In this document: piece by piece, positions 13,401-23,098 of the stretch | Position numbering within the stretch: the stretch's first letter is position 1 | Layout of the letters: every line of letters begins with the position of its first letter | DNA from: Mnemiopsis leidyi | Taxonomy: Eukaryota; Ctenophora; Tentaculata; Lobata; Bolinopsidae | Reading direction: 5' to 3' | DNA length: 36,240 bases | Assembly: GCA_000226015.1 (NCBI GenBank) | Contig: JH153487.1 | Span: forward strand, 121,798 to 158,037 | Notes under the pieces: model-generated | What the model was told of the DNA's origin: nothing | What the model saw: the letters and a program-made list of their open reading frames with translations, nothing else | Database searches by the model: none | Program-made: the position numbers and the translations under genes

Positions 13401-16400
13401 CTTAAAGCGATATTCATCTGCTGCCTTATCTTGACGGGAAACCTTAATGGCATTTATATTGCTAGAGGTCCATTTTTCACAATTCAAATTCCAAGAATGA
13501 ACTTTAACATTATTGCAATAAAATGTTAATCTGTAACCCTGGTCAGCAAAAATTTGCAAGGACCAGATCTTAGCTACATCGTGTCGTTCGGCTTCAAAAG
13601 GTGACGTTCTCCCACAGTTTTTACTTTGTAATTCATAAGTCGTGCTGTTACCAGTTGGCCAAATAGACAGTTCATCTGGATCTATGGGATTGTCTGACAT
13701 GTATATATCCAAGACCAGTGGTGTTTCCACTCCTGCAAATAATGTGGAACTTATCATGACAAGAATATAGGATTGCGATAGATTTTCAGTGTAAGGTTTA
13801 TGACGAGAATTCTGTTCTCTTGATTAACGTATAGTAATAATATATATGAGGATTGTGGTAGTTTTTATAGCTGCTAAATTGGTTTAAAGCTCACTAACCA
13901 GAGTGGCTCGCTGAACTTTTGATCTGTAGAGCCAGTCCTTGCGACATGTCTGTCAGGAATGTCTTATCTCTATCAACTGTCCTCCAATCTGAAATTATTG
14001 AAGTTTGGTTTAAAACATCGCATATCGGGGGCAAATTCGACTCTGTCACATATCCAAATCTGTATCCTGCTGATAGCCTACTTGTTTGTAAGTTGTTACA
14101 GGTCAATTTTAACTTAAAATTCTTAAATATATATAACTACGCTCTACAAGTACACATATTCTATGACCTTATATAAAAACAACTCACCTGTTTTCGTGTC
14201 TGGTGACACAGGAGAAATTCTGTATTTTTTTGAAGCTTCGTCGTTAAATGCTCCACCACATTCAGCTCTAAATGATATTCGCCCGATAGCATTTCTGTAT
14301 TTCTGCTGGCAGCTATTGAGCCATGGTTTATCACTGTATATAATGTTGAAAACGACCCCATCATTGCAAGAAACAATCAATCTTCCTATATCTTTTTTTA
14401 TTTCCCAGATGACGTCAATTTCATCATTTGGTATGTACCATCCTATTCCTACAGCTTTTCCTTCCTCATACGGATTCTCATTGCAGTATCCCAGAAACAA
14501 ACTCCATAAATATTTATTTTCGACACTGATTCTAAGGTTCCCAATCCAAGAATCGACAAATGTGTTTTCAGAGTCGATTCTGCCTGTACTAGTACTGTTT
14601 CCTTTCCAAAAGTCCATGTTAAGGACCCACAGATCATCAGAAGTTATCGGATTAATGGTATAGATTTGGAGGTTGTTTGAATCCAGGTCGAAGTCTATAA
14701 GTTCTCCCTTTCCTACATCGTCCCACCCTGAAATTCATTCATTACGATTTAAGCAAAGTAGACTGCTTTGAACCAAATAAATTGGGTTATTCTAAACCTT
14801 GGCAAACAGAGGTAATATTCAAAAACTGAACTGTTCCTCAATTACTCAAACCTGCTGCTGTCATAAGGAAAGTTAGCAATTCAATCAGTGCCATAGAATA
14901 ACTGTTTTTCTAAGAGATTGTAAGAAATATCATAACAGTCATGCAGTGAAATCCGCTTGTTTGCATACAATCATGTAGTTAATTATTTTCTACACTTTTT
15001 CTTGTACGGTGTCAACCGACATCGTATAAAGATTTGGTTGAAAAATAATAAAAACTGAACACTACAGCGATCAATCTTTTCATGCTGTAAGGAAATATCG
15101 CAATAGATCAAGAGTTAAGGGAAATTTTAAGTAACCTTTGAACAGCAAGTTTTTAGGTAAGTTGGCAGTTCTAAATACTCTGACCTCCCTTGCCATCGAT
15201 TAGATGATTGCCCAATTACGAGTCCAGGTACGGTGTTCTCATTTGAAACAATTTGAGTGCTTTTTGACTTTTAAAACAGTTAAACAAAATACTGTTAAAA
15301 CTGTCCTTTCCGGTCCCTACACCCATTGTTAAAGTCAATTTAGTTGTCAAGTTCTGCAAACGGTAAAACCCGTCTTTTTCATTATGTGATGCCTATATTT
15401 TGTGGTCTGCAGAAAAACCTATAGCAAAGGAACATTTGTAATATAATATTATATAGGTATTGGAATAAAACAGCTGCTCGTTCAATTAAAGTCATCCACT
15501 GTTATTTCTCCAATAAGGTAGTCAATAGCTAGATCTTATGATCATCCGATAGGCGTGATTTTGTCAAAAAAGTTGCGGATTTTACTAACTCGATTTAACT
15601 AACTCGATTTAACCAATTAGGATTTCAAATATTCTGCAGCTGTTGTCGAAGAGGTGACTTTGTCATTAATTTATAAAGAGTCGTGTGCAGTCTTCCACGA
15701 CTAAATCATAAAACGAAACTTGAAGTCAGGGACACTCCTAATTATAATTCTAAAACTAAATCTGTTCTTCCCCAGGATGTGGAGACGCTACTAATAAAAC
15801 AGAAACTAAACATAAACCAGATTTACGGCGAGAAGACTCTAGTGTCTCTGTCCGTACATCATGGAAAACGGAGAATGACAGACATGTTACTCCGGTATAA
15901 TCCGGATGTTAATCAGCCGCTTGATAAAGTTAGTAAATAAGTGGGCTGTGAGTCTATGTCCATCACCATGGCACCCTGGATTTCCCCCTCGGTCAGTGAC
16001 GTAGCTCGAACGGTCAACAAATCAACAAATAATTCAGAACTTAGTGTTGAACTTAGTGTAAAAGTATGTTTTTGTTAGTGAATTCTATCTACATTCCAGG
16101 GTCGGATCGCACTTCACATAGCAGCTGAATTGGGACACACAGAGATTTGTGTCAGCTTGATCGAGTCTGGGTCCAACATAAATGCTCGAGACGGTATGTT
16201 TATGTTAAAACTTAGAATCTACACAGAATCAAGATACATTTTCGTACCACGAACCAAGCCGTTTGCTACTCCTGGAAAATACTTCAATGATAGCTTAGCA
16301 TTTTTTTCACCTCATCATTGTAATTTTAAATTTACAGCAATCCTCGAGACCCCTCTAATGAAAGCTGCCGAAAACGGTCACAGATCAACGGTAGAAATGC

Positions 16401-16909
16401 TGCTGGACTACGGCTCCAACTTCTCCCTCGTCAATGCGTCCTGCAAAACAGCTGAGGACCTCGCACGTGAGCATCAACACGAGTTTATAGCTCAGAAAGT
16501 TCATTATCACGGTGAAGAGATAGCGGACGCGTTTATCAACGTTCACAAAGCAGGGAATTGTGTGTTGAAGGAGCAACTCTTACCCGTACATACAATATTT
16601 CCCGAGTTTAACTCTACGTTTACTTTATGTTTCACCACGGACCGTCTTGTCAGTTGCAAGCTGATAATTTCTAGACTCAGTATCAGAAAGGGGGATATCG
16701 GCAAAGTGTTAGACCAATCAGCTATCAAGTGTCAGTGGATGAATCAGATATTATCCCTGGAATATCCGGGCTCAGTTGTATTTCAACCTAGGTTGGGTCT
16801 TAATACGCTAGTTTTGAACTTTAAGGACTACATCAAAAAGTATGGGATTGAGCCCTTGTTGGTTTCAGCGTTTGAAGTGTTAGTGACAGCCCGAAATTCT
16901 CATAAATAG
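7420..16909 (+). CDS. MPHOSPH8: MPP8-like chromodomain/ankyrin protein (HUSH subunit homologue)
   Basis: Seven exons: 7420-7517, 7689-8388, 11757-11931, 12568-12656, 15776-15928, 16100-16193 and 16338-16909. They join in phase throughout to give 626 residues (human about 860). After an acidic run, residues about 25-76 form a chromodomain split by intron 1. The aromatic cage is kept: Y26 (F59 in human MPP8), W47 and Y50, with the hallmark SEDDTWEPEENL. Residues about 80-270 are Lys-rich with three acidic Ser clusters (SSDDDSD, STDEDSD, LSDEDDS). Residues about 350-480 are ankyrin repeats (GRIALHIAAELGHTEICVSL, ETPLMKAAENGHRSTVEMLL). Residues about 490-626 match the position and size of the human C-terminal domain. 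In mammals MPP8 reads H3K9 methylation and works with TASOR and periphilin in HUSH silencing. The exon 2 to 3 join spans 3.4 kb and is supported by phase and domain order only. Introns 2 and 4 contain minus-strand genes. Confidence 0.85.
8723..9857 (-). CDS. Secreted sushi-domain protein nested in MPP8-like intron 2
   Basis: Three exons on the minus strand: 9857-9800 (start and signal peptide, MKRSLMLLFVFSVQQ), 9697-9248, and 9072-8723 (stop). Both introns are phase 1 and the total is 285 residues. Exon 2 encodes a module of about 150 residues that I cannot name. It begins with Trp and carries RFTIHCNGVLVLDF and then CHSVWSRD. Exon 3 encodes one CCP/sushi domain with the expected cysteines (CPSFPDSW, VTMSCG, SVVTCIGDQEWEYQAAPNC) and a short Asn/Asp/His-rich tail. 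No membrane anchor is seen, so it is probably secreted. It lies wholly inside intron 2 of the MPP8 homologue on the opposite strand. An acceptor (ctctacag) ends 11 nt before the ATG. A paralogue lies in intron 4. Confidence 0.8.
9870..10970. other. Remainder of MPP8-like intron 2, no gene seen
   Basis: AT-rich intronic sequence upstream of the nested gene. An open frame at 10156-10542 has no domain, signal peptide or splice logic and contains short repeats (taccatagct twice), so I do not call it coding. Two copies of atgtagatcaac occur near 10.87-10.9 kb. Confidence 0.5.
10994..11216 (+). repeat. 18-bp minisatellite in MPP8-like intron 2
   Basis: About a dozen degenerate copies of an 18-base unit, best seen as gtagctactgaacctatt. 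Many units are exactly 18 bases apart with base substitutions and a few slips. A unit of six codons keeps one frame partly open, but a stop (taa in gaataatt) and lack of splice signals argue against coding. Confidence 0.85.
12067..12098 (+). repeat. Short tandem duplication ccatggtaaccaggtaa
   Basis: Two adjacent copies of a roughly 16-base unit in intron 3 of the MPP8 homologue. The unit resembles half of an RFX X-box, but lies far from any promoter I can place. Confidence 0.6.
12939..14894 (-). CDS. Secreted two-module sushi protein nested in MPP8-like intron 4
   Basis: Five minus-strand exons: 14894-14852 (signal peptide MALIELLTFLMTAA), 14727-14188, 13988-13899, 13732-13397 and 13228-12939 (stop). 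Every intron is phase 1; the total is 432 residues. Exon 2 encodes one copy of the unnamed module (RLIVSCNDGVVF). Exons 3 and 4 together encode a second copy (RLTFYCNNVKVHSWNL, then WTSSNINAIKVSR). Exon 5 encodes a CCP/sushi domain (FICSRLNP, LTLSCDEG, RVTCDSG, TPKC) and a basic tail. The layout equals the intron-2 gene with the module doubled. An alternative is two genes, with a separate start near 14106; I prefer one gene because no signal exon is seen there and phases match. An acceptor-like site (atctcttag) lies about 20 nt before the ATG. Confidence 0.72.
13266..13346. repeat. 42-bp tandem repeat inside a nested-gene intron
   Basis: Two near-identical 42-base copies. Each contains the palindrome cacaatatatttattgtg, which can form a hairpin. 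They fill about half of the 168-nt intron between the last two exons of the nested sushi gene. Confidence 0.8.
14895..15775. other. Remainder of MPP8-like intron 4, nothing recognised
   Basis: AT-rich sequence between the start of the nested sushi gene and MPP8-like exon 5. It should hold the nested gene's promoter. A short direct repeat (taactcgattt, twice) lies near 15.59 kb. No coding signal was seen. Confidence 0.5.
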
Positions 16910-17837
16910 TCCAACCTAAATAGATTAATTACCGAGATCTTGTGAAACATCTGCGATCTATTTTAATACTATGACTACCTTTTGATTCACCCAGACCCCT
17001 TTGAATGAGTGTGATTAATGATGTACTTTAACCCATTTATTAAGTTTAAGTATTTGTATAAATTTTATATTTCAAGTTTAAACATCTAGAATGATTGTTC
17101 GATCTCTTGCATTTCTGTTGTAAGAAACATGTCAGTGAATTGAAACAAGTATTTTATCCAATGCTCTGATTGTTTTTTTGCTATCGTGTTTGCCTTAAGA
17201 ATAAATATTTCAATGCAGTACTAGAACTCACAGTAAATGATTCAAAATGTAATGATTTAACTGATAAGATGTTTAAATTGATATTGAACATTCATAAAGT
17301 CCAACTCCAAAACAAGAATTACGGCCGCTTTAATGGTGTCAGGCGACCGCTGAATTTCCCGTATCATGCTGTCGCTTATTGTCATAAAACTTTGCGGAAT
17401 GAGGAATGAAAAAAGACAACCTCGTACCATACGTAATTTCGGTTATTTATTATTGTTCTGCATCGGCACGTATAAATGCAGATGCACGAGTTAATGCAGC
17501 CGTATGATGCAGCCATGTTTGAAAATTTCCACGCTGCACGCGCAATGTTTGAACACAATTGCACATTCATTTCATAGTTTGTTTTAAATATCCTAACTCT
17601 GCATGACGTTACATCATTATTGTATTGTATTGGCTGCCTTCATAATTTATTCATACTGCGTTGTGTTTATGCTTTTGGCGTTTCATGAATTAGTCGTTCA
17701 AAAGATTTGTTCGAAGCTGAGATTCAAATCATGTTACATTCATTTCTTAATCTGTCATTCGACAAAAGTCAATTAAACGTAAGTTTAAAAGAATTTCTAT
17801 CGGCTTTACTTTTACTTGTCATTTGTAGTATGCACGG
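16910..17837. other. 3' UTR and intergenic, no gene
   Basis: AT-rich. An open frame at 17170-17409 has no protein character I trust and overlaps the candidate MPP8-like 3' end. No repeat was clearly defined. Confidence 0.45.
17200..17205 (+). terminator. Candidate poly(A) signal of the MPP8-like gene
   Basis: AATAAA about 290 nt after the stop codon at 16909. It is the first canonical hexamer downstream on this strand that I see. Confidence 0.45.
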
Positions 17838-18375
17838 CCAAGATCAAGGAGGCTGCTAAGTCCCTACGAGTCCCAGTTCGTGTCGTTACAACACCCGGCA
17901 AGAAACTGAGAGAAATACTCACCTCCTCACGGCCACTCGAATCTCGATAAAAAGAAGTGTCCCAACAATAACTGCCGCACCTGTCTTGCAATTTCCGTTT
18001 CAACAACGGAAATCGTACTGATAGGAACGTAGTTTACGAGGTGAAGTGCAGTTACGTTGAATGCCAACAAAACTTGGTATAGGAATCTACAACGGAGAAA
18101 CCTACAGACCGATTGGAGATCGATACACAGAGGCCAGGCCAGAGCACTTCAGATCGGCAAACAACCCAACTGCTAAATCCTACAAGGACATGCCTCTCGC
18201 TAAACACTACGCCACACACCACCAAGAGGTCAACCCTAAACTCGAACTTACTGTCCTTCAACGTGCATCGACTACAGTAGACAGGAAAATTAAAGAAGCC
18301 CGACTCATCTTAAAAAACAAACCGGACTTGAACAATCGCGATGAGCAGATCGAGCTCAGAAAATATTTAGTATGA
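17838..18375 (+). mobile_element. Degenerate 3' end of a GIY-YIG retroelement
   Basis: Three reading frames in succession carry one recognisable protein tail. First comes a basic segment (AKIKEAAKSLRVPVR, KKLREILTSSRPLES). A frame change is followed by a Cys knuckle (KKKCPNNNCRTCLAIS) and VYEVKCSY. Another frame change leads to a GIY-YIG-like nuclease region (GETYRPIGDRYTE, MPLAKHYATHH, ASTTVDRKIKEARLILKNK), ending at a stop at 18373-18375. This order, Cys knuckle then GIY-YIG nuclease, is typical of the C-terminus of Penelope-like elements and some other retroelements. No reverse transcriptase is present, so the copy is 5'-truncated and dead. Confidence 0.75.
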
Positions 18376-19003
18376 TTCAGCTTAATTTGAAACACGTCTT
18401 TTATACTCCTGTCCTATCTAATGGAAACACTTTATCTTTTCGTTTAATTTCAATTCAGTCACCGTTAAGTGCATTTTATCTGATTTGCAGATACATTTTA
18501 TCTGATTTGAAGATCAAAATTTGTTATATAAGTGAAGGACTACGACATTTCTTATTTCCGTTAATCATGTGTTATCTCAAACTTTTNNNNNNNNNNNGTT
18601 ATTGTTTGATCGTACATCGCAGTTATGTATGCATTTCATGATGCAGATGTGAAATCCATTCTGCGGCCTGAGGCAGTTGAAACCTATAATCGTATTTGTA
18701 TACATAATTAAGTTTGATAAAGGAGCATGCGCGCGGACGTACGGACGGACGGACGGACACTTTTTGAGCTAATATTCCAAAATACCCCGATTTACGCTGT
18801 CGATCGCCAACCCTTGTTTTGTACTTTTTGTGCACGTGCACAGAACGTATCAAAACAATCTTGCCATTTGGGCTCTTCGGGCCCAAATGGCAAGATACGG
18901 GAAAAAATGTTCCGTGATTTTAGTGGACTGATATTCCTGTCTCCAGTCTACACGATCACGTGACCAATGAAAGCACTAACAACAACCATCTGCATCCCAC
19001 CAG
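18376..19003. other. Gene-poor spacer with assembly gap and dispersed-repeat character
   Basis: Contains a run of 11 N at 18587-18597, a tetranucleotide run (acgg repeats near 18740-18760) and a strong hairpin at 18858-18896. The sequence around the acgg run and hairpin looks like part of a dispersed repeat. No gene was seen. Confidence 0.5.
18858..18896. repeat. Perfect 16-bp inverted repeat, 7-nt loop
   Basis: Arms 18858-18873 and 18881-18896 are exact reverse complements (atcttgccatttgggc and gcccaaatggcaagat) around tcttcgg. It may be a foldback end of a small transposon or a transcribed hairpin. No T run follows, so it is not a bacterial-type terminator. Confidence 0.85.
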
Positions 19004-19006
19004 GAC

Positions 19007-20932
19007 ATGGTGTTCTTCAGTCTCCTTCCCGGCGATAAGAACTTTAGAGTTTACCTGGGTAATGTTCTCTCCTTCAACCAGGAAACTGGTGAACACTCCG
19101 CCCGTTATGATCCCAGAGTGGACGACATTGCTGGGCGTCCCCGAGGGAGCGGTCGAGATGATCCAGTGAGGGTGGCCCAGATGTTGAGCATGTTGAACGC
19201 TGCAGTAGCAAACAGAACCGGGTCAAATCCGGCAGATAACTTAGAGGATTCTGAGGAGAGCGACTGCGACTTGTCAGATAATGATTGTGGTGATGATGAT
19301 GGGTACGATTCGTGTAGAAGTGAGATCGAATGTAACGATACAGATAAGATCGTAGTAAGAAAAGGAGAGAAGGTGAATACGTATAAGAAGTTAAAAGAAT
19401 CAGCTCCCAGACGGCACCCACTTTTTGAGGTCGTGAACTCCGAACCAGAAGACAAAGACTCTCCATCCCTACTTTCTCTAGATGATCGCTGTTTAAACTT
19501 GGTACTGTCAAACACAAGGACTCTAGAGTTGTTTAAAATATCCACGGTCTGCAAGAGGTTGTACAATTTGTGTTCTCTAGCTCTCTCATCCAAGGAGAAA
19601 CTTGTTCGAAGGGACTTTTACTCGGAGAGTTCCAAGGGTTCTCTGGCTGGACAAACGAATTTTGTTACTGTTTTGTCTGCTACAGGAGGAAATTTGAAAT
19701 CACTGCAACTTGACACTAGTATGGGCTTTGAGAGTTTTGATTGTGGAATCTTTTTTACGAAGGAAATTAGCACAACTGTATCAAGATATTGTTGTAATCT
19801 TGAAGTGCTAGTAGTTGAATTTAACAAGTTGGGAGGCTTGATTGGTCTGCTTAGTTTCGCCAAACACCTCCCTGCCAAGAATAAGCTGAAGAGTTTGTCT
19901 TTAAAGGCTAGTAATCGGACCAAAGACGGACTTGTTCTTACGGAGGGACTACTTGGTGATCTCCTCAAAAAGATGAAAAACCTGGAGAGGCTTCACATTG
20001 AATCTTGTCATCTTATTGACGGCTCCAGTATCATTAAGTATCTCAAAAATCATAAAATGACTTCCATCACTTTCTGCAACTGCAGAAATCTTAAAGTTTC
20101 TCTCCTTGATTTTATACTAAAAAGCCACCACTCGACAATAGAAAAACTTGGAATATATGAGTCTAGTCCCGACCATCCAAATGATTGGGATTACGACCTC
20201 ATTACCAATAGTTCGTCTTTGAACGTTGGACTGAACAAATCGCCGATGCTCAAAAAGCTTCACTCTTTCTCTGCCATGAAGTGTGACGATATCATGCCGA
20301 TCTGGTTCGAAGGAAACGTCAACTTATCGCTACTGCAACTGATGCCCAATTTAAAGGACCTGGATTTGTCATTTAACTGTGACTTGGATCAAAATCCATA
20401 CCTCTTCAGATCTATTGCTGCCATGTGTCCCCTGATCGAAGTTCTAAAACTCGCCGCTGCTAAAGTTAGACATGTTAGAACCCTGAAACATCTGGAAAAC
20501 CTGTTCTTCCTAAAAGAGCTCTCTCTCCAAAACGCTTGCTGCAACTACGAAACACCCAAATGGAGTGTATTCGACCACACCACATTTGCTAGAGAAGTAG
20601 TTCCTCTCCTGGCCGCTCTGACCCACCTCAACATGGACAACACCGACATCAGAGACAAACACATCTTCTCTCTCATCCAAAACAGCAAGACTCTCACCTT
20701 TCTGGAAGCTAATATCGACGAATGTACTGGTAGCTTTATCGACAAGTGTCGGGATATCACCAGGAAAACTCCCATGACGGTTTCCACCTGGATTAGTGAT
20801 GACGAGATGAAAAGTTCCAAGCTTGCTAAACTTAGAAGTGCTATCGATCGTTGTCCTGAGTTTCTGAAGATCGACACTCGGTCCAGCGCTATAGCTATGT
20901 ATGATGTTAAAGGTTGGTATAACAATTGGTGA
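19007..20932 (+). CDS. F-box-like leucine-rich protein
   Basis: Intronless ORF of 641 residues. Residues about 1-150 are hydrophilic with an acidic Ser/Asp stretch (DSEESDCDLSDNDCGDDDG). Residues about 150-187 fit an F-box (LLSLDDRCLNLVL, ELFKISTVCKRLYNLC), with the VCKRLY pattern usual near its end. The rest is a run of leucine-rich repeats (GNLKSLQLD, NLERLHIESCHLID, MPNLKDLDLSFNCDLDQNP, LKELSLQNACC, ALTHLNMDNTDIRD). This is the layout of FBXL-type substrate receptors of SCF ubiquitin ligases, so binding to SKP1 is inferred. I cannot assign an orthologue. The ATG comes 3 nt after an acceptor (gcatcccaccag). A canonical AATAAA lies at 21618. Confidence 0.8.
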   Translation: MVFFSLLPGDKNFRVYLGNVLSFNQETGEHSARYDPRVDDIAGRPRGSGRDDPVRVAQMLSMLNAAVANRTGSNPADNLEDSEESDCDLSDNDCGDDDGYDSCRSEIECNDTDKIVVRKGEKVNTYKKLKESAPRRHPLFEVVNSEPEDKDSPSLLSLDDRCLNLVLSNTRTLELFKISTVCKRLYNLCSLALSSKEKLVRRDFYSESSKGSLAGQTNFVTVLSATGGNLKSLQLDTSMGFESFDCGIFFTKEISTTVSRYCCNLEVLVVEFNKLGGLIGLLSFAKHLPAKNKLKSLSLKASNRTKDGLVLTEGLLGDLLKKMKNLERLHIESCHLIDGSSIIKYLKNHKMTSITFCNCRNLKVSLLDFILKSHHSTIEKLGIYESSPDHPNDWDYDLITNSSSLNVGLNKSPMLKKLHSFSAMKCDDIMPIWFEGNVNLSLLQLMPNLKDLDLSFNCDLDQNPYLFRSIAAMCPLIEVLKLAAAKVRHVRTLKHLENLFFLKELSLQNACCNYETPKWSVFDHTTFAREVVPLLAALTHLNMDNTDIRDKHIFSLIQNSKTLTFLEANIDECTGSFIDKCRDITRKTPMTVSTWISDDEMKSSKLAKLRSAIDRCPEFLKIDTRSSAIAMYDVKGWYNNW

Positions 20933-22479
20933 TTTACTCGATGGGAAATGTAAATCAGCGTTTCATGTTTTGTAAGACATATAAAACTCTTTAAAACTAA
21001 AAGATGAAAAGTCTCTTTACTTTTCCTATAGTTACGATTATTTATTATACCTCCATGATACTGTGAAATGCGGGTCCTGTGGACATTGCATTTAAAATTG
21101 AATTTACTAGAATCTATTTATTTGTTTATCTTTTACATTTTTATGATCTTAAAGATATTTTTATTGACTTTTAACTTTTTAATAATTAGATCTATTTCTA
21201 ATTTGAATTTAAGTTAAATTCTTAAGTTGTTGTCAGTTAAGAATATTTTTATTGGTTTAGCTTTCCCAATTTGTATTTACCTTTAAAAGGTGGTGTACCT
21301 TTTTTTGAATGTTTAGCCCATCACCCTATATCACCAGATGATTAGATTTTTTATGATGTCAAATATTTATATGTGTTTGAAAGCACATTCTTAGTCTTTT
21401 AACGTAAATTGTACTCATGTCTTGTATTTAAATTTATTTATAATATCTTATTGAGATAATAACTCAAAAAGATTTTACGAATTTTTAATTTAGATCAATT
21501 TTATTTTGTATATTGTATATCACGAGAGAAAATTTATAAAAGTTTAAATTATAAACTTATTTTAGATGTGAGATAACCCTTCGTTATAACATGTTGCTAA
21601 ATCTTCATATTCGTTTTAATAAAGTGTATTGTTCCCAACTATTATTAACTTACGATTGTTGTGAGGATTGTGTTTGGATCTTTGGTCTATGCGATCTATA
21701 TTTTGAAGGTTTTATATTTGCACTTCAGCACACAAAACCATTGCAACCTGAGAATTTAAAATTGTAAACGCATGCTGTTAAATTTTCAACATTGGACATG
21801 CTATTATTTCATTTTTGATTACAATGTAAATCGTCGTAAAACTTTATTATACCATAAAATCGTTTGTTTCACTAATTTATAAACTCATTCTTTTGAAAAT
21901 TTGCAATAGAGATCTAGAAAATAAAGTGTCAATAAATCACAATTCTACTTTATCTTCAGGCAAAATCAAATCAATAGAAATTAAAACCGTCGAGATTATG
22001 TCACATCCTATGTTTTTTGTGAGCTTACTTTACTTGAACTGTTAAAGAATGTAGTAAATTGCAATTTTTCCGTTTAAGTAATGAGTTTATTTGTAAGCTA
22101 CCCCGTAGTTATCTATCTTACCAACACATATTACATATTTGGCAGTCTCGGTAAATCTTGCACAAATATATGGTAAAATCTGAAATATCTCAAAATCTCA
22201 AATTGTGTAGATCTAACAATAAAACACAATACAGGAAGGAGACGTTAAGGCAAATTGATGTCACAAAAATCTGTGGCAAGTTCCGGACAAGATGCGATCA
22301 AGACGAAATCTTGTTGAAGTGAGTTTTGGTGGCTTAGAGAACAAGAAACCGAAAATGGGAGAGTCAGATTTGACTGAAGTAGTTGAGCTAAATCATTTAA
22401 GTTCGGTTCATAACAGAAATCTTCCTGGCTGTTTGGCAGAATTTTTGTACCCTGATTTCACCTAATCAGAATTGAAGAA
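20933..22479. other. 3' UTR and intergenic, AT-rich
   Basis: Contains the F-box gene's probable 3' UTR and then AT-rich spacer. A short sequence from about 22250 may be the decayed 5' part of the pseudogene that follows, but I cannot align it to the intact copy. Confidence 0.45.
21618..21623 (+). terminator. Candidate poly(A) signal of the F-box gene
   Basis: AATAAA roughly 690 nt after the stop codon, in AT-rich 3' UTR-like sequence followed by a T/G-rich stretch. Confidence 0.45.
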
Positions 22480-23098
22480 ACTGGCTCCTGCTCTGAACCC
22501 AGCACAGAATCGACTGAGCCAAAAAGACAAAGATTGAGAGTTGAGACTGAAATAATTGACGAAAGGTTACAAGCTCTTGGTTTTGAAACAGAAAAATACC
22601 ATGGTTACTGTGCTCGAGCAGCAATATATAGTGGATAAATCAAGCTGACGGGCACCCCTTCCGACCTGGATCAAGTGATAATATCTGGTACTGTGCAATG
22701 TTGGCACACGTGCAGAGCAACCTGGATCAAGTGATAATATCTGGTACTGTGCAATGTTGGCACACGTGCAGAGCAACTCTAAGAGACCAGATTGTCCTGA
22801 ATTTGACAACGAAGGCAACATGGTCACAGTGATGTGTTATCAAAACAACGCTGTAAGGCAATGCGGCATGAGAACGTACGTTACACGTATTTGCAGTGGG
22901 AAACCAACATTTGTCAGCAGGATGGGTAAGTTTCGCAATCACTGCACTAAGGTTGCAGATAACGAAGGTTATGGTACCTGCTTAGTTGACTGGCGTAACA
23001 AGCAATGTAATAGTTGTGATTATCACTTATTTGCCGGGGCTTGTGGGTTGTTTAGGTGTGATTGCCTGGGGGCATTGGGCAGTTCAGTTTCGTCATGA
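22480..23098 (+). pseudogene. Broken copy of the AT-hook/Cys-rich gene
   Basis: Similar to the C-terminal half of the intact gene at 24211-25143. Shared pieces include ALGF.., YCARAAIYSG, SDLDQVIISGT, CGMRTYVTRICSG, KFRNHC and HLFAGACGLFRCDC. It carries a stop where the intact gene has Ser after IY-Gly (TAA at about 22635). A 56-bp tandem duplication at 22664-22775 shifts the frame, and a further frame change follows around 22780. The AT-hook region is not recognisable. The last 114 codons stay open and keep most cysteines, so the break may be fairly recent. Confidence 0.8.
22664..22775 (+). repeat. 56-bp tandem duplication within the pseudogene
   Basis: Positions 22664-22719 are repeated exactly at 22720-22775. 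The unit starts acctggatcaagtgataata. The intact paralogue has this segment once, so the duplication is private to this copy; 56 is not a multiple of three. Confidence 0.92.

Noticed and set aside
13894..14106. Separate start for a second intron-4 gene at 14106
   Set aside because: The sequence before 13988 lacks a signal peptide, and the phase-1 join 14188 to 13988 makes one two-module gene that matches its paralogue's layout.
17170..17409. Open frame of 79 codons after the MPP8-like gene
   Set aside because: It overlaps the probable poly(A) region and has no recognisable protein features.
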